The notes under the pieces: model-generated | What the model was told of the DNA's origin: nothing | Seen by the model: the letters and a program-made list of their open reading frames with translations, nothing else | Database searches by the model: none | Made by a program: the position numbers and the translations under genes | Shown: in pieces, positions 1 through 6,418 of the stretch | Numbering within the stretch: position 1 is the stretch's first letter | Layout: every line of letters starts with the position of its first letter | Origin: Megamonas sp. UBA1799 | GTDB taxonomy: Bacteria; Bacillota; Negativicutes; Selenomonadales; Selenomonadaceae | Length of the DNA stretch: 17,836 nt | Direction of reading: 5' to 3' | Assembly (NCBI GenBank): GCA_002319815.1 | Contig: DCFR01000015.1 | Location: 1-17,836 of the forward strand

Positions 1-62
1 GCGGTGGATGAGGTCCTTGTCTTTCCTGTGACCACAAAATGTGACAGAAAGCTTTTACCGGA

Positions 63-932
63 TCAGTGTGAACGGCGCACATATTTTACAGCCGACAAGC
101 CGGCGACAGCGCCCTCATAAACGGCCTTGGCAACTTGCAGCAGCCCGCCGGTACAATCGCCGGCTGCAAACAATCCGGGAATATTTGTCGCCATAGCGCG
201 ATCCACGGCAATACTGTTTTCCTGTAAAATCGCGCCGGCTTTCCGGGCAAGATCTCCACTGCCCGCAGTTCCATAAGCCACAAATACTCCGGCAACCGGC
301 ACGATCTTTCCCCCTGCCAGTTCAACCCCCTGGACACGCTTCTCACCCTGAATTGCCGTGATTTTTTCTGTATGCAGCGTCATGGCAGCCGGAAAATCAA
401 CCTCCGGCGCGCTGCCGTCGGTGAAAACATGCACCTTCGCCGCATGCGGCAGCAGCGTATCAGCTTCATGCAAGGCGTATTCGCCGCCCCCCAGCACCGC
501 TGCCTCTTTGCCGCGATAAAAAAATGCATCGCAGACGGCGCAATAACTGACACCGCGGCCCTCCAGCTCCTTCAAGCCCGGCAGCTTCGGCTGACGCCTC
601 GCCGCGCCGGTCGCCAAAACAACGCTGTCGGCCTCGAACCGACTGTCTGTCGTCTGTACCTGAAAACCCGTCAGATTTTCATTCATCCCCAGCCCAATCA
701 CTTCGGCTGCCACAAATTGCACGCCCAACCGTTTAGCCCCGGAAATGCCGGCCTCGGCCAGTTCCCGACCACTCACGGCATCAGCAAAGCCATAATAGTT
801 TTCTATATGCTCCGCCTTGGCCAACGCGCCGATCCCCTGACTGATCACGGTGGTTTCCACTCCGCCGCGCACAGCATACAAAGCCGCCGATACGCCGGCC
901 GGTCCGGACCCCAGAATTAAAATCTTTGCCAT
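63..932 (-). CDS. Thioredoxin-reductase-like FAD-dependent disulfide oxidoreductase
   Basis: This is a cytosolic flavoprotein of the thioredoxin reductase family, 289 aa from the chosen start. An FAD-binding GSGPAG motif lies at residues 8-13, the redox pair is CAVC (Cys131, Cys134), and the C-terminal FAD motif is GLFAAGDC followed by QVAKAVYEGAVAG. The second nucleotide-binding motif is altered: GGGEYALHEA is present, but the HRRxxxR segment that normally binds the NADPH 2'-phosphate is replaced by a short stretch reading VFTDGSAPEV. The electron donor may therefore be NADH or another reductant rather than NADPH. I chose the ATG at 932 because AGAGGTGA precedes it and a TATAAT (951-956) lies just upstream. 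A start at 971 would put that -10 box inside the gene. No thioredoxin gene is next to it. The fold assignment is secure; the physiological partner is unknown. Confidence 0.88.
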   Translation of the reverse strand: MAKILILGSGPAGVSAALYAVRGGVETTVISQGIGALAKAEHIENYYGFADAVSGRELAEAGISGAKRLGVQFVAAEVIGLGMNENLTGFQVQTTDSRFEADSVVLATGAARRQPKLPGLKELEGRGVSYCAVCDAFFYRGKEAAVLGGGEYALHEADTLLPHAAKVHVFTDGSAPEVDFPAAMTLHTEKITAIQGEKRVQGVELAGGKIVPVAGVFVAYGTAGSGDLARKAGAILQENSIAVDRAMATNIPGLFAAGDCTGGLLQVAKAVYEGAVAGLSAVKYVRRSH

Positions 933-950
933 ATACTCACCTCTGCCTCT

Positions 951-979
951 ATTATACTGAAATCTCCCCATTTGGGAAA
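951..979 (-). promoter_or_regulatory. Probable promoter of the thioredoxin-reductase-like gene
   Basis: A perfect TATAAT -10 box lies at 951-956 on the minus strand, 18 bases before the start codon. The matching -35 region (974-979, TTTCCC) is poor. The call rests on the -10 box and on the absence of any gene between it and the start. Confidence 0.45.
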
Positions 980-995
980 GAACTATCCGCGCCTG

Positions 996-1025
996 CTGAC
1001 AAGGCGCTACCGGCTATGCTATAAT
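996..1025 (+). promoter_or_regulatory. Extended -10 promoter of the small plus-strand gene
   Basis: CTGACA (996-1001), an 18-base spacer and TATAAT (1020-1025) preceded by TG one base upstream (1017-1018) make a strong extended -10 promoter. Transcription would begin near 1032, immediately before the GGAGG ribosome site at 1033-1037, so the mRNA leader is very short. Confidence 0.65.
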
Positions 1026-1045
1026 TTTTTTTGGAGGCGATAACA

Positions 1046-1247
1046 TTGAATATCCCGTGAAAAACAAGCGCATGATCTGGCCGCCATCTGGGCCCGCCGT
1101 GAATTTGACATTCACACCGACGGCATCCCCGTGGAAGAATGGGACAAAGTTGATGAAAAAATCCGCATGGACAAACTGCTGACCACCTATCGGCACGCTT
1201 ATGCTTATTTTTACCAGCAACTAGCAGATGACGAAAAAGCCCAGTGA
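1046..1247 (+). CDS. Small ~65-aa hypothetical protein with apparent +1 frameshift near the start
   Basis: I do not recognise this protein. A strong promoter, a GGAGG site (1033-1037), a TTG eight bases later (1046) and a terminator straight after the stop (1245-1247) frame a small gene. The TTG frame stops after four codons (UGA at 1058). The +1 frame is open from 1050 to 1244 and reads like a real soluble, charged protein: it contains HDLAAIWARREFDIHTDG, then VEEWDKVDEKIRMDKLL, then TTYRHAYAYFYQQLADDEKAQ. Removing one C from the CCC at 1054-1056 would join the two frames into about 66 codons. It could be a disrupted gene, a sequencing error or a genuine recoding site. The codon following the slip point gives no obvious tRNA re-pairing, so an indel is the simpler explanation. 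It is divergent from the thioredoxin-reductase-like gene. Confidence 0.5.
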
Positions 1248-1253
1248 TAAAAA

Positions 1254-1288
1254 TGCTCCCTTCCCTCAGCGGAAGCGGAGCGTTTTTT
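1254..1288 (+). terminator. Rho-independent terminator after the small gene
   Basis: Hairpin GCTCC-CTTCC / GGAAG-C-GGAGC (1255-1281) followed by six T residues (1283-1288), seven bases after the stop codon of the small gene. Confidence 0.85.
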
Positions 1289-1566
1289 ATGCGATACTAA
1301 TAAGATAAAAGGACACGGGAGTACGGACAAAAAGTTGGACTCTAATGGAGGAAACCTAGATGCATTTCATGCAGCATGAGTGAACTTTTCCCCTTCAAAT
1401 GCTCAATAAACTTTCACAGGCAAAATTATCGGGTAAATAACCTTTCTTCGACATAGATCTGATAATTTTGGAATCTTCTATTTGATACATACACCATATC
1501 CACTAATAACCAACTAAAGAAAAGGCCTACCATACATATGATATATATTTAACATAAACTATAGCA
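1289..1566. other. Gene-free AT-rich stretch with a possible insertion-sequence relic
   Basis: No convincing gene is present. At 1347-1362 a strong GGAGGAAA site precedes an ATG that opens only seven codons before TGA (1381-1383). The lead-in, with ACAAAAAGTTGGACTC at 1328-1343, resembles in style the leader of an IS3-type transposase gene, but no transposase follows. A perfect 10-bp inverted repeat is noted separately. Base composition changes here from the moderate GC of the left genes to the A+T-rich AIPR gene. Confidence 0.4.
1421..1470. repeat. Perfect 10-bp inverted repeat with 30-nt spacer
   Basis: CAAAATTATC at 1421-1430 is exactly complementary to GATAATTTTG at 1461-1470. It lies about 95 bases beyond the AIPR stop codon. 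It lacks a T-run in the gene's direction, so it is not a standard terminator. Its role is unknown. Confidence 0.6.
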
Positions 1567-3279
1567 TTAATTAGTTTTTACTTTATTAGCACTACAAGCT
1601 TCTTGTACTTTTAAAAATATCGCTGACGATTTAGTTGCTGCTGACGGTATTGTTGTTTTAGGCATATGTAAGCTTATGGCGTGACTGCAAATTTCAATTG
1701 CCTCTTTTATTAAAGCATCATCCGCAATATTTTGATAAGATAAATTTCGTTGTAAATTACTAAATGCATTCAATAATAATAAATCGCCTGTATTAAGAAA
1801 AGCATATTTATTCATTAAATTATCATAATCGTCTAAATTATTTACATTAATTCCTATATATTCAAGAAAATCTACATTTTTATTTTTTGAACGTCTACAT
1901 TTTCGATATAAAGTGATTTTATCTGAAATTTTCTGGTAATATTTACATGCACATAATACCCTATCTGCAGAAATCTGGCAAAGCCGCGAATCTATAACAT
2001 CCCGATTAAATAAATCATTTTTTCCACGCTTTGCAATTGCTGCAGAATCATTAATGTAAAATGCAACATAAATTTGTATAGTTTTTTCTAATTTTAAAAT
2101 TTTATCCTTTGGATATTCATTAATTTTCTTCAATTGAAATTTATATTCGTACTCATTAAAAAGACGCTCTAAAAAATAATCTTTATCAAGCAACTGATTT
2201 TGCAAATCTTTCACAAAAGTATTATTTGCTAAAAAATAGCTGTCTTTTATTTTTGACTGTGAATTCAAATATTCTGTAATTTTTGCACGTAAATCAAAAT
2301 CTTCTGTCTCAATTATTCTTATAGGAATAAAGACATCATCCTGCAATAATCCATCATCATTCGCTTTTTGCAAGGTCACTATAGTTTGACATCCATTAAC
2401 AACCGATGCTGCTAACAATCGCGCATTTTGGTTTCCTGTACTATTATTACATTTATCACAAATAAAGACTATCCCATTATTAAAAAAACAAAAATACTTG
2501 GAATCAGAACCTATTGCAGTTCTACGAATCCCTATGTTAACCGGAACATTTCCTTCATACAAACGAATATTTTCATCAAAAATAACATCCATAACATCTT
2601 TACACGCAGAAAGAATATCCTTCGCATTCGCAAAACCTGACCAAGAGTTACTCTCTTGCTCTAAATTATAACTGGGATCTAAGCGAGCATACCGCAATTG
2701 AATATCAATTGCATATTTCTTTTGTGCTTTATCCATTCGATCGCAAATTTTCTTTTTAGTTATTACTTGATATTTTATTTCATTGCCAGTTTCTTGCTTT
2801 AAACTATCAATAACCGTACTTAAACTATCATTCGCATGTTCACTAAGACCATTTCCATATGAAACAAAAATAAACTCATAACTAAAAATACTTTTTTCCT
2901 TTATCAATTCATAAAAATGCAAAAAAATTTCATTTGCTTTCTTAGGTTTTCGATTTGAAGTAAGTTTCTTATACCCATTATGTAGTTTTAGAACAGTTGT
3001 CTCATCAATTGCCTTATCAATGTTTTTTACCTTATCTGGAAATTTGAATTGATACAATCGCAAACTATCATTTAAAAAAACAATAGCATCTATTCCATTA
3101 TCCCCATCACCATCTATAATCGACTCTGCAATATCTTGGCTATTCATATCTTCAAATTTTTCTAAAAACCAGTGTGTAAAAGCTTTTGATGAATTCGTAT
3201 ATCCCTCTTTCTCTCGAATCTTCATAACTTCTGTATTTATTTTTTCATAATAAACTTGAAATTTTCCTATAGCCTCCAA
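1567..3279 (-). CDS. AIPR-family protein (abortive phage infection), lone defence gene
   Basis: A 570-aa protein matching the AIPR family, whose members are linked to abortive phage infection. The family core is seen in NIRLYEG (237-243), FFNNGI (265-270), VNGCQT (294-299) and YLNSQSKIK (337-345). Near the N-terminus, GIDA (62-65) followed by QFKF (77-80) resembles the D...(Q)xK pattern of Mrr-like PD-(D/E)XK nucleases, so a nuclease-like domain may precede the AIPR core; that part is inference. The start is TTG at 3279, with GGGGGAG six bases upstream. The gene is strikingly A+T-rich compared with the genes on both sides, which suggests horizontal acquisition. No restriction, methylase or toxin partner lies beside it. 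A promoter about 375 nt upstream (3662-3690) points at it. The family call is confident; the mechanism is unknown. Confidence 0.85.
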   Translation of the reverse strand: MEAIGKFQVYYEKINTEVMKIREKEGYTNSSKAFTHWFLEKFEDMNSQDIAESIIDGDGDNGIDAIVFLNDSLRLYQFKFPDKVKNIDKAIDETTVLKLHNGYKKLTSNRKPKKANEIFLHFYELIKEKSIFSYEFIFVSYGNGLSEHANDSLSTVIDSLKQETGNEIKYQVITKKKICDRMDKAQKKYAIDIQLRYARLDPSYNLEQESNSWSGFANAKDILSACKDVMDVIFDENIRLYEGNVPVNIGIRRTAIGSDSKYFCFFNNGIVFICDKCNNSTGNQNARLLAASVVNGCQTIVTLQKANDDGLLQDDVFIPIRIIETEDFDLRAKITEYLNSQSKIKDSYFLANNTFVKDLQNQLLDKDYFLERLFNEYEYKFQLKKINEYPKDKILKLEKTIQIYVAFYINDSAAIAKRGKNDLFNRDVIDSRLCQISADRVLCACKYYQKISDKITLYRKCRRSKNKNVDFLEYIGINVNNLDDYDNLMNKYAFLNTGDLLLLNAFSNLQRNLSYQNIADDALIKEAIEICSHAISLHMPKTTIPSAATKSSAIFLKVQEACSANKVKTN

Positions 3280-3729
3280 TGTATCTCCCCCAAACCATTG
3301 ATCTCATATAAGAATATAAATTTTTCCACTACGATTCTACAACTGTTAATATATCACGAAAATTAATTTTAACTTCTTCTCAAAATTTGTAGCATCCAAC
3401 CATGAAAAACGCAATTCCAGCTTGTTCCGTTGCCTAATAAAGCGCAGACCCTATATGAATCTTTCTTATCTCCGCCGTTTTCCCGCTTTGTCCAGCATAC
3501 ATTATTTTGCCACTTCTTTTCGTATTGATTGTCCCGCATTTTTTCGCAAAAATCCCGACATTTCCCTACTCCAAGTGTACCGAATTGTTTTCTCTATAGA
3601 CATGAAAAATCAACAAAACCTGCATCATACAATAGATGCAAAAATATTTATGCTTCTATATATTATAAGACTTTTCTCCCCCGATTTCAAATTTAATTTT
3701 CTGATCGATCGTCCGGAAACAGCTGCTTC
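3280..3729. other. Long leader/intergenic region upstream of the AIPR gene
   Basis: About 450 bases with no gene I can support. It contains the minus-strand promoter at 3662-3690. Just after the predicted transcription start there is a hairpin with a TGCATC/GATGCA stem (3621-3640). On the minus strand a 56-codon frame (3539 down to 3369) is open but has no good ribosome site and a composition I do not recognise. A plus-strand frame from 3422 to 3793 also has no ribosome site and runs through the terminator. I regard both as non-coding or decayed. Confidence 0.45.
3662..3690 (-). promoter_or_regulatory. Near-consensus promoter reading toward the AIPR gene
   Basis: TTGAAA (3685-3690), a spacer of exactly 17 bases and TATAAT (3662-3667) on the minus strand. 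Transcription would start near 3655, about 375 nt before the AIPR start codon and just beyond the terminator of the preceding gene. It may drive AIPR with a long leader, or a separate small RNA. Confidence 0.65.
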
Positions 3730-3770
3730 AAAAATAAAAAACAGCGGCCTGTATAAAAACAGACCGCTGC
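3730..3770 (-). terminator. Terminator of the cyclic-nucleotide-binding-like gene
   Basis: Minus-strand stem CAGCGGTCTGT / ACAGGCCGCTG (3742-3769, one G-T pair) followed by TTTTTTATTTTT (3741-3730), about 95 bases after the stop codon of the 706-aa protein gene. Confidence 0.85.
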
Positions 3771-3864
3771 GCATGAATACTGTACAACAATAATAATTCT
3801 TCGACAATAAGAACCGCAATGATACAGCGTCAAATGCCAATGGAATCAGCAGCCTCTCTTGACA

Positions 3865-5985
3865 TTACAGCTTCATAAACTCTATCTCCAAGGCGACTTC
3901 CGGAGGAAGAGAAGATGTCATTGACAAAATCTTTCTTGTAAAGAGGTCAAGCACATGTTGCTTAGCCCCCCGTCTTACTTTCCAACGTTCTATCACTGGC
4001 TGATACTGCGGGTTGATAGCCAAAGCCCGCCTATATTTCTTGGAGAAAGTGCAGTAGCGAAATAAAATGTCACGCGCGACTTTGTTAAGCCGGGGCAATC
4101 CTGCCGCCTCATTTTTTATGTACAGCTCATAGTCGGCGACGAACACATTTTTGTAATTATTGTGTTTCTGCTGCAGCACCAGCTTCAAACTGTCCTTCTT
4201 AGTCCCGGAAAGTTCGTGATTCTGCTTGTAAAACTGCAGATAATTCCCATATTCAGAAGTAAGCGACGGGTCTGTGATATCACTATAATGCACGCCCTGG
4301 ATCCGTTTGCACATTTCCCATCTGAACTGAGCGCACATTTTCACGATGGTACTCTCAAGATCTTCGGCATGGAAGACGGATAATACCATGTGCGCAGGCG
4401 TCGTCCGCTTGCGGCCCTCGATTTCCTGCCATAAAACGCCTTTGCTGCCAAAATTCGGCATCAGCAGGATATACGGAAGGACCTCCACGTTATAGTCAAA
4501 ACGATTGATCTGCAGCTCCGGATATGATGCGAAGGCCGGCCGGTAAAAGCAGCCGAAATCAATCTCCCGGATCTTGTCAATGGCTTCGCTGACCATTTTC
4601 GGGCTGACAAAGCTGTTCTCCAGCGGCCGCACAACCTCGCCTGCATAGAATGTAGGTATAAAAGAATACAGGCTCCCATGCGTGATTCTATTGGCCGTAG
4701 CGATCATACTGTGCAGTTCAAAGTGGACCATCGCTTTTCTATCATCCAGTAAAGAATCGGCTTGCTCCTGCGTCATAACAGCCATGCGCGTTTGTTCTTT
4801 AAGATATTCCGGCCAATCGGTATCCAATTCATTCTTAGACGGCAGGACTTCTCCCTTATAGATCTTACAAAGCCAATCATATACGGACATAATTCTGCCG
4901 TTTGGATCGTCTTCCCACAAAAGCGCATACTTATACAAAGCGGCCGTATTTGCCGTTCCGGCGAGATTCTCATCCACAAAGCCAAACAGGAAGAACATCC
5001 TGACTTCGGCTGGAATATCCGTTATCTCCTGACTCTTATAAAAAGCCGCTTCATAGATGATATAGAAGTTCTCCGCGATGTCATGCCGCAGCTGCCTCAT
5101 CTCAGCCGACTTTTCCCGTTGATTAGGCGCCTGCATGAATTCGTTGATATCCCTGCGGAAAGTCTCCGCTATCTCGCTGCTGATGCCGGCAAATGCAAAA
5201 ATCGTATTCATGGCATTCTGAATCGAAGGAAGATCCCCGCTGCCGGCCTCCATAGCTTCCCGTCGGTTTGCATTATCCAGCTTTGCCTTCTGCATATAGT
5301 ATTCCTTGACAAATTCATCGGTGCCGGCCTTGGTATCCTGAATATAGGCCTGCGCCTGCTCAATCTGCTGCTGCATGCTCTGCAGCAGCAGCGCAGCCTG
5401 CATGATGGCGCCTATGCAAAAGTTGATGTCAGCGGTATAATAATCCTTTCTCAGAAATGCGTCCTGCTCCAAACAGGAACGGCACAGATCTGATTGCCAG
5501 CTGGACAGCATAGCCGGCTTTTCCGGGGGAAGCAATGATTCTATCGATTCATAGCGCTGCGGAGGAAACATTAACTTCGCGCATATATTTCTGTAATCTT
5601 CATACTCGGCGGCCAGCTCCGAACACAGTCCACATCCGTTTTCATAAAGAGAAAAGAGAACATCAAGGAATCGGTTCAACAAGGCCATGTTCGCCGAGGC
5701 CATGACCGGCGCGATAGCTTTATTGGATGTAACAGTAGCAATCAGATCGTCCTCGCAACGGTAATCATATACGAAAAGCATGCTGTCCCCGCTGGCTACA
5801 TAATCATACCGGTATCGATCGCCCGCTTTACGGAAAGCGCCCAGCATCGTTCCCTGGTCGGCGTGTAAAGTGATTTCGCCGCGATCGGTTATGAAGACAC
5901 CGCCTTTTAAAATGATTTCTATGTTTTCAATGCGGTCGCCCTTCCTGTGCAGCACATGTCCCTTTGCAATGTTGACCTTTCCCAT
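3865..5985 (-). CDS. Large protein of unknown function with N-terminal cyclic-nucleotide-binding-like domain
   Basis: A 706-aa soluble protein. Residues 1 to about 80 read as a cNMP-binding-like beta-roll (KGHVLHRKGD, IILKGGVFITD, then GTMLGAF and VASGDSMLFVYDY). The usual phosphate-binding cassette (GE...R.A) is not recognisable, so it may not bind a cyclic nucleotide. Two CxxC motifs follow, CGLC (118-121) and CRSC (168-171), possibly metal- or redox-active. Around residues 203-250 a Gln/Glu-rich helical stretch could form a coiled coil. The remaining 450 residues are mostly helical with no domain I know and no DNA-binding motif of the Crp type. There are no transmembrane segments or signal peptide. 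I chose ATG 5985, which has GGAGG and AGGA upstream; an in-frame ATG at 6030 has no ribosome site. It is transcribed alone and ends at the terminator at 3730. Its function is unknown. Confidence 0.75.
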   Translation of the reverse strand: MGKVNIAKGHVLHRKGDRIENIEIILKGGVFITDRGEITLHADQGTMLGAFRKAGDRYRYDYVASGDSMLFVYDYRCEDDLIATVTSNKAIAPVMASANMALLNRFLDVLFSLYENGCGLCSELAAEYEDYRNICAKLMFPPQRYESIESLLPPEKPAMLSSWQSDLCRSCLEQDAFLRKDYYTADINFCIGAIMQAALLLQSMQQQIEQAQAYIQDTKAGTDEFVKEYYMQKAKLDNANRREAMEAGSGDLPSIQNAMNTIFAFAGISSEIAETFRRDINEFMQAPNQREKSAEMRQLRHDIAENFYIIYEAAFYKSQEITDIPAEVRMFFLFGFVDENLAGTANTAALYKYALLWEDDPNGRIMSVYDWLCKIYKGEVLPSKNELDTDWPEYLKEQTRMAVMTQEQADSLLDDRKAMVHFELHSMIATANRITHGSLYSFIPTFYAGEVVRPLENSFVSPKMVSEAIDKIREIDFGCFYRPAFASYPELQINRFDYNVEVLPYILLMPNFGSKGVLWQEIEGRKRTTPAHMVLSVFHAEDLESTIVKMCAQFRWEMCKRIQGVHYSDITDPSLTSEYGNYLQFYKQNHELSGTKKDSLKLVLQQKHNNYKNVFVADYELYIKNEAAGLPRLNKVARDILFRYCTFSKKYRRALAINPQYQPVIERWKVRRGAKQHVLDLFTRKILSMTSSLPPEVALEIEFMKL

Positions 5986-6329
5986 GATATATCCTACCTC
6001 CCTGAAATTAAGGCTTTTCTCTATATGCATATGCGAAATGCGAAAAAACAGCGTATAACAATTTTTTTAAAGCCGCTTTTATTTGCGGTAAAAATAGAAA
6101 TTTTCCTACAATAAGTTGCATACAATACAATAGGTCAGCAATAAAATCTATCCCGATGCCCCTTATGTTGGATTTTAACCGCTGAACCACCCTTGGCACC
6201 GAAACAAGCGTCATGAATCCATTTCATTTTAACACAGAAGACGCGCCTCGTAAACGAGACCTGTAGCTCACAAATGATCTTGCGCTGGCGCGTGTAAACG
6301 ACACTTGGTCCAGAACTTCCAATTACACT
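5986..6329. other. Intergenic region between the chemoreceptor terminator and the 706-aa protein gene
   Basis: About 340 bases with no intact gene. It holds the chemoreceptor-like relic at 6135-6227 and a small GCCGC/GCGGT inverted repeat near 6072-6090. I could not identify a convincing promoter for the 706-aa protein, although one must lie here if the gene is expressed independently. Confidence 0.5.
6135..6227 (-). pseudogene. Possible relic of a second chemoreceptor N-terminus
   Basis: A 30-codon open stretch on the minus strand ends FGAKGGSAVKIQHKGHRD, then a few residues and a TGA. The segment KGGSAVKIQHKGHRD resembles the start of the adjacent chemoreceptor, KNNTAVKVKHEGHD (residues 6-19), in the same relative position after a short N-terminus. 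No ribosome site precedes it and nothing recognisable follows the stop, so it is probably a fragment left after deletion of a paralogous chemoreceptor gene. The match is short, so the call is tentative. Confidence 0.35.
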
Positions 6330-6369
6330 AAAAAAAAGACTATTTGCCCCCATTAGGCAAATAGTCTTT
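6330..6369 (-). terminator. Terminator of the chemoreceptor gene
   Basis: A perfect 14-bp stem AAAGACTATTTGCC / GGCAAATAGTCTTT (6335-6369) with a 7-base loop and, on the minus strand, eight consecutive T residues (6337-6330). It lies about 50 bases beyond the chemoreceptor stop codon. Confidence 0.9.
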
Positions 6370-6418
6370 CTCTCTAATAAGTACAGGATCTCAGACCTGT
6401 TTATGTATACACGATCAT

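Noticed and set aside
1..120. Plus-strand frame open from the window edge to a TAA at 118-120, possibly the end of a gene
   Set aside because: About half of it is antisense to the 3' end of the thioredoxin-reductase-like gene and the residues match nothing I know. The fragment is too short to support a call.
3422..3793. 123-codon plus-strand frame in the region upstream of the AIPR gene
   Set aside because: It starts at a TTG with no ribosome site, runs through the minus-strand promoter and the terminator hairpin, and has a non-protein-like composition.
6179..6194. T-box-like sequence AAGGGTGGTTCAGCGG on the minus strand
   Set aside because: No stem I, no specifier loop and no following terminator with a T-run. 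It lies within the putative chemoreceptor relic, so the likeness is probably chance.
6008..6214. 68-codon minus-strand frame upstream of the 706-aa protein
   Set aside because: No ribosome site; it overlaps the start of the 706-aa protein gene in another frame and looks like translated intergenic DNA.
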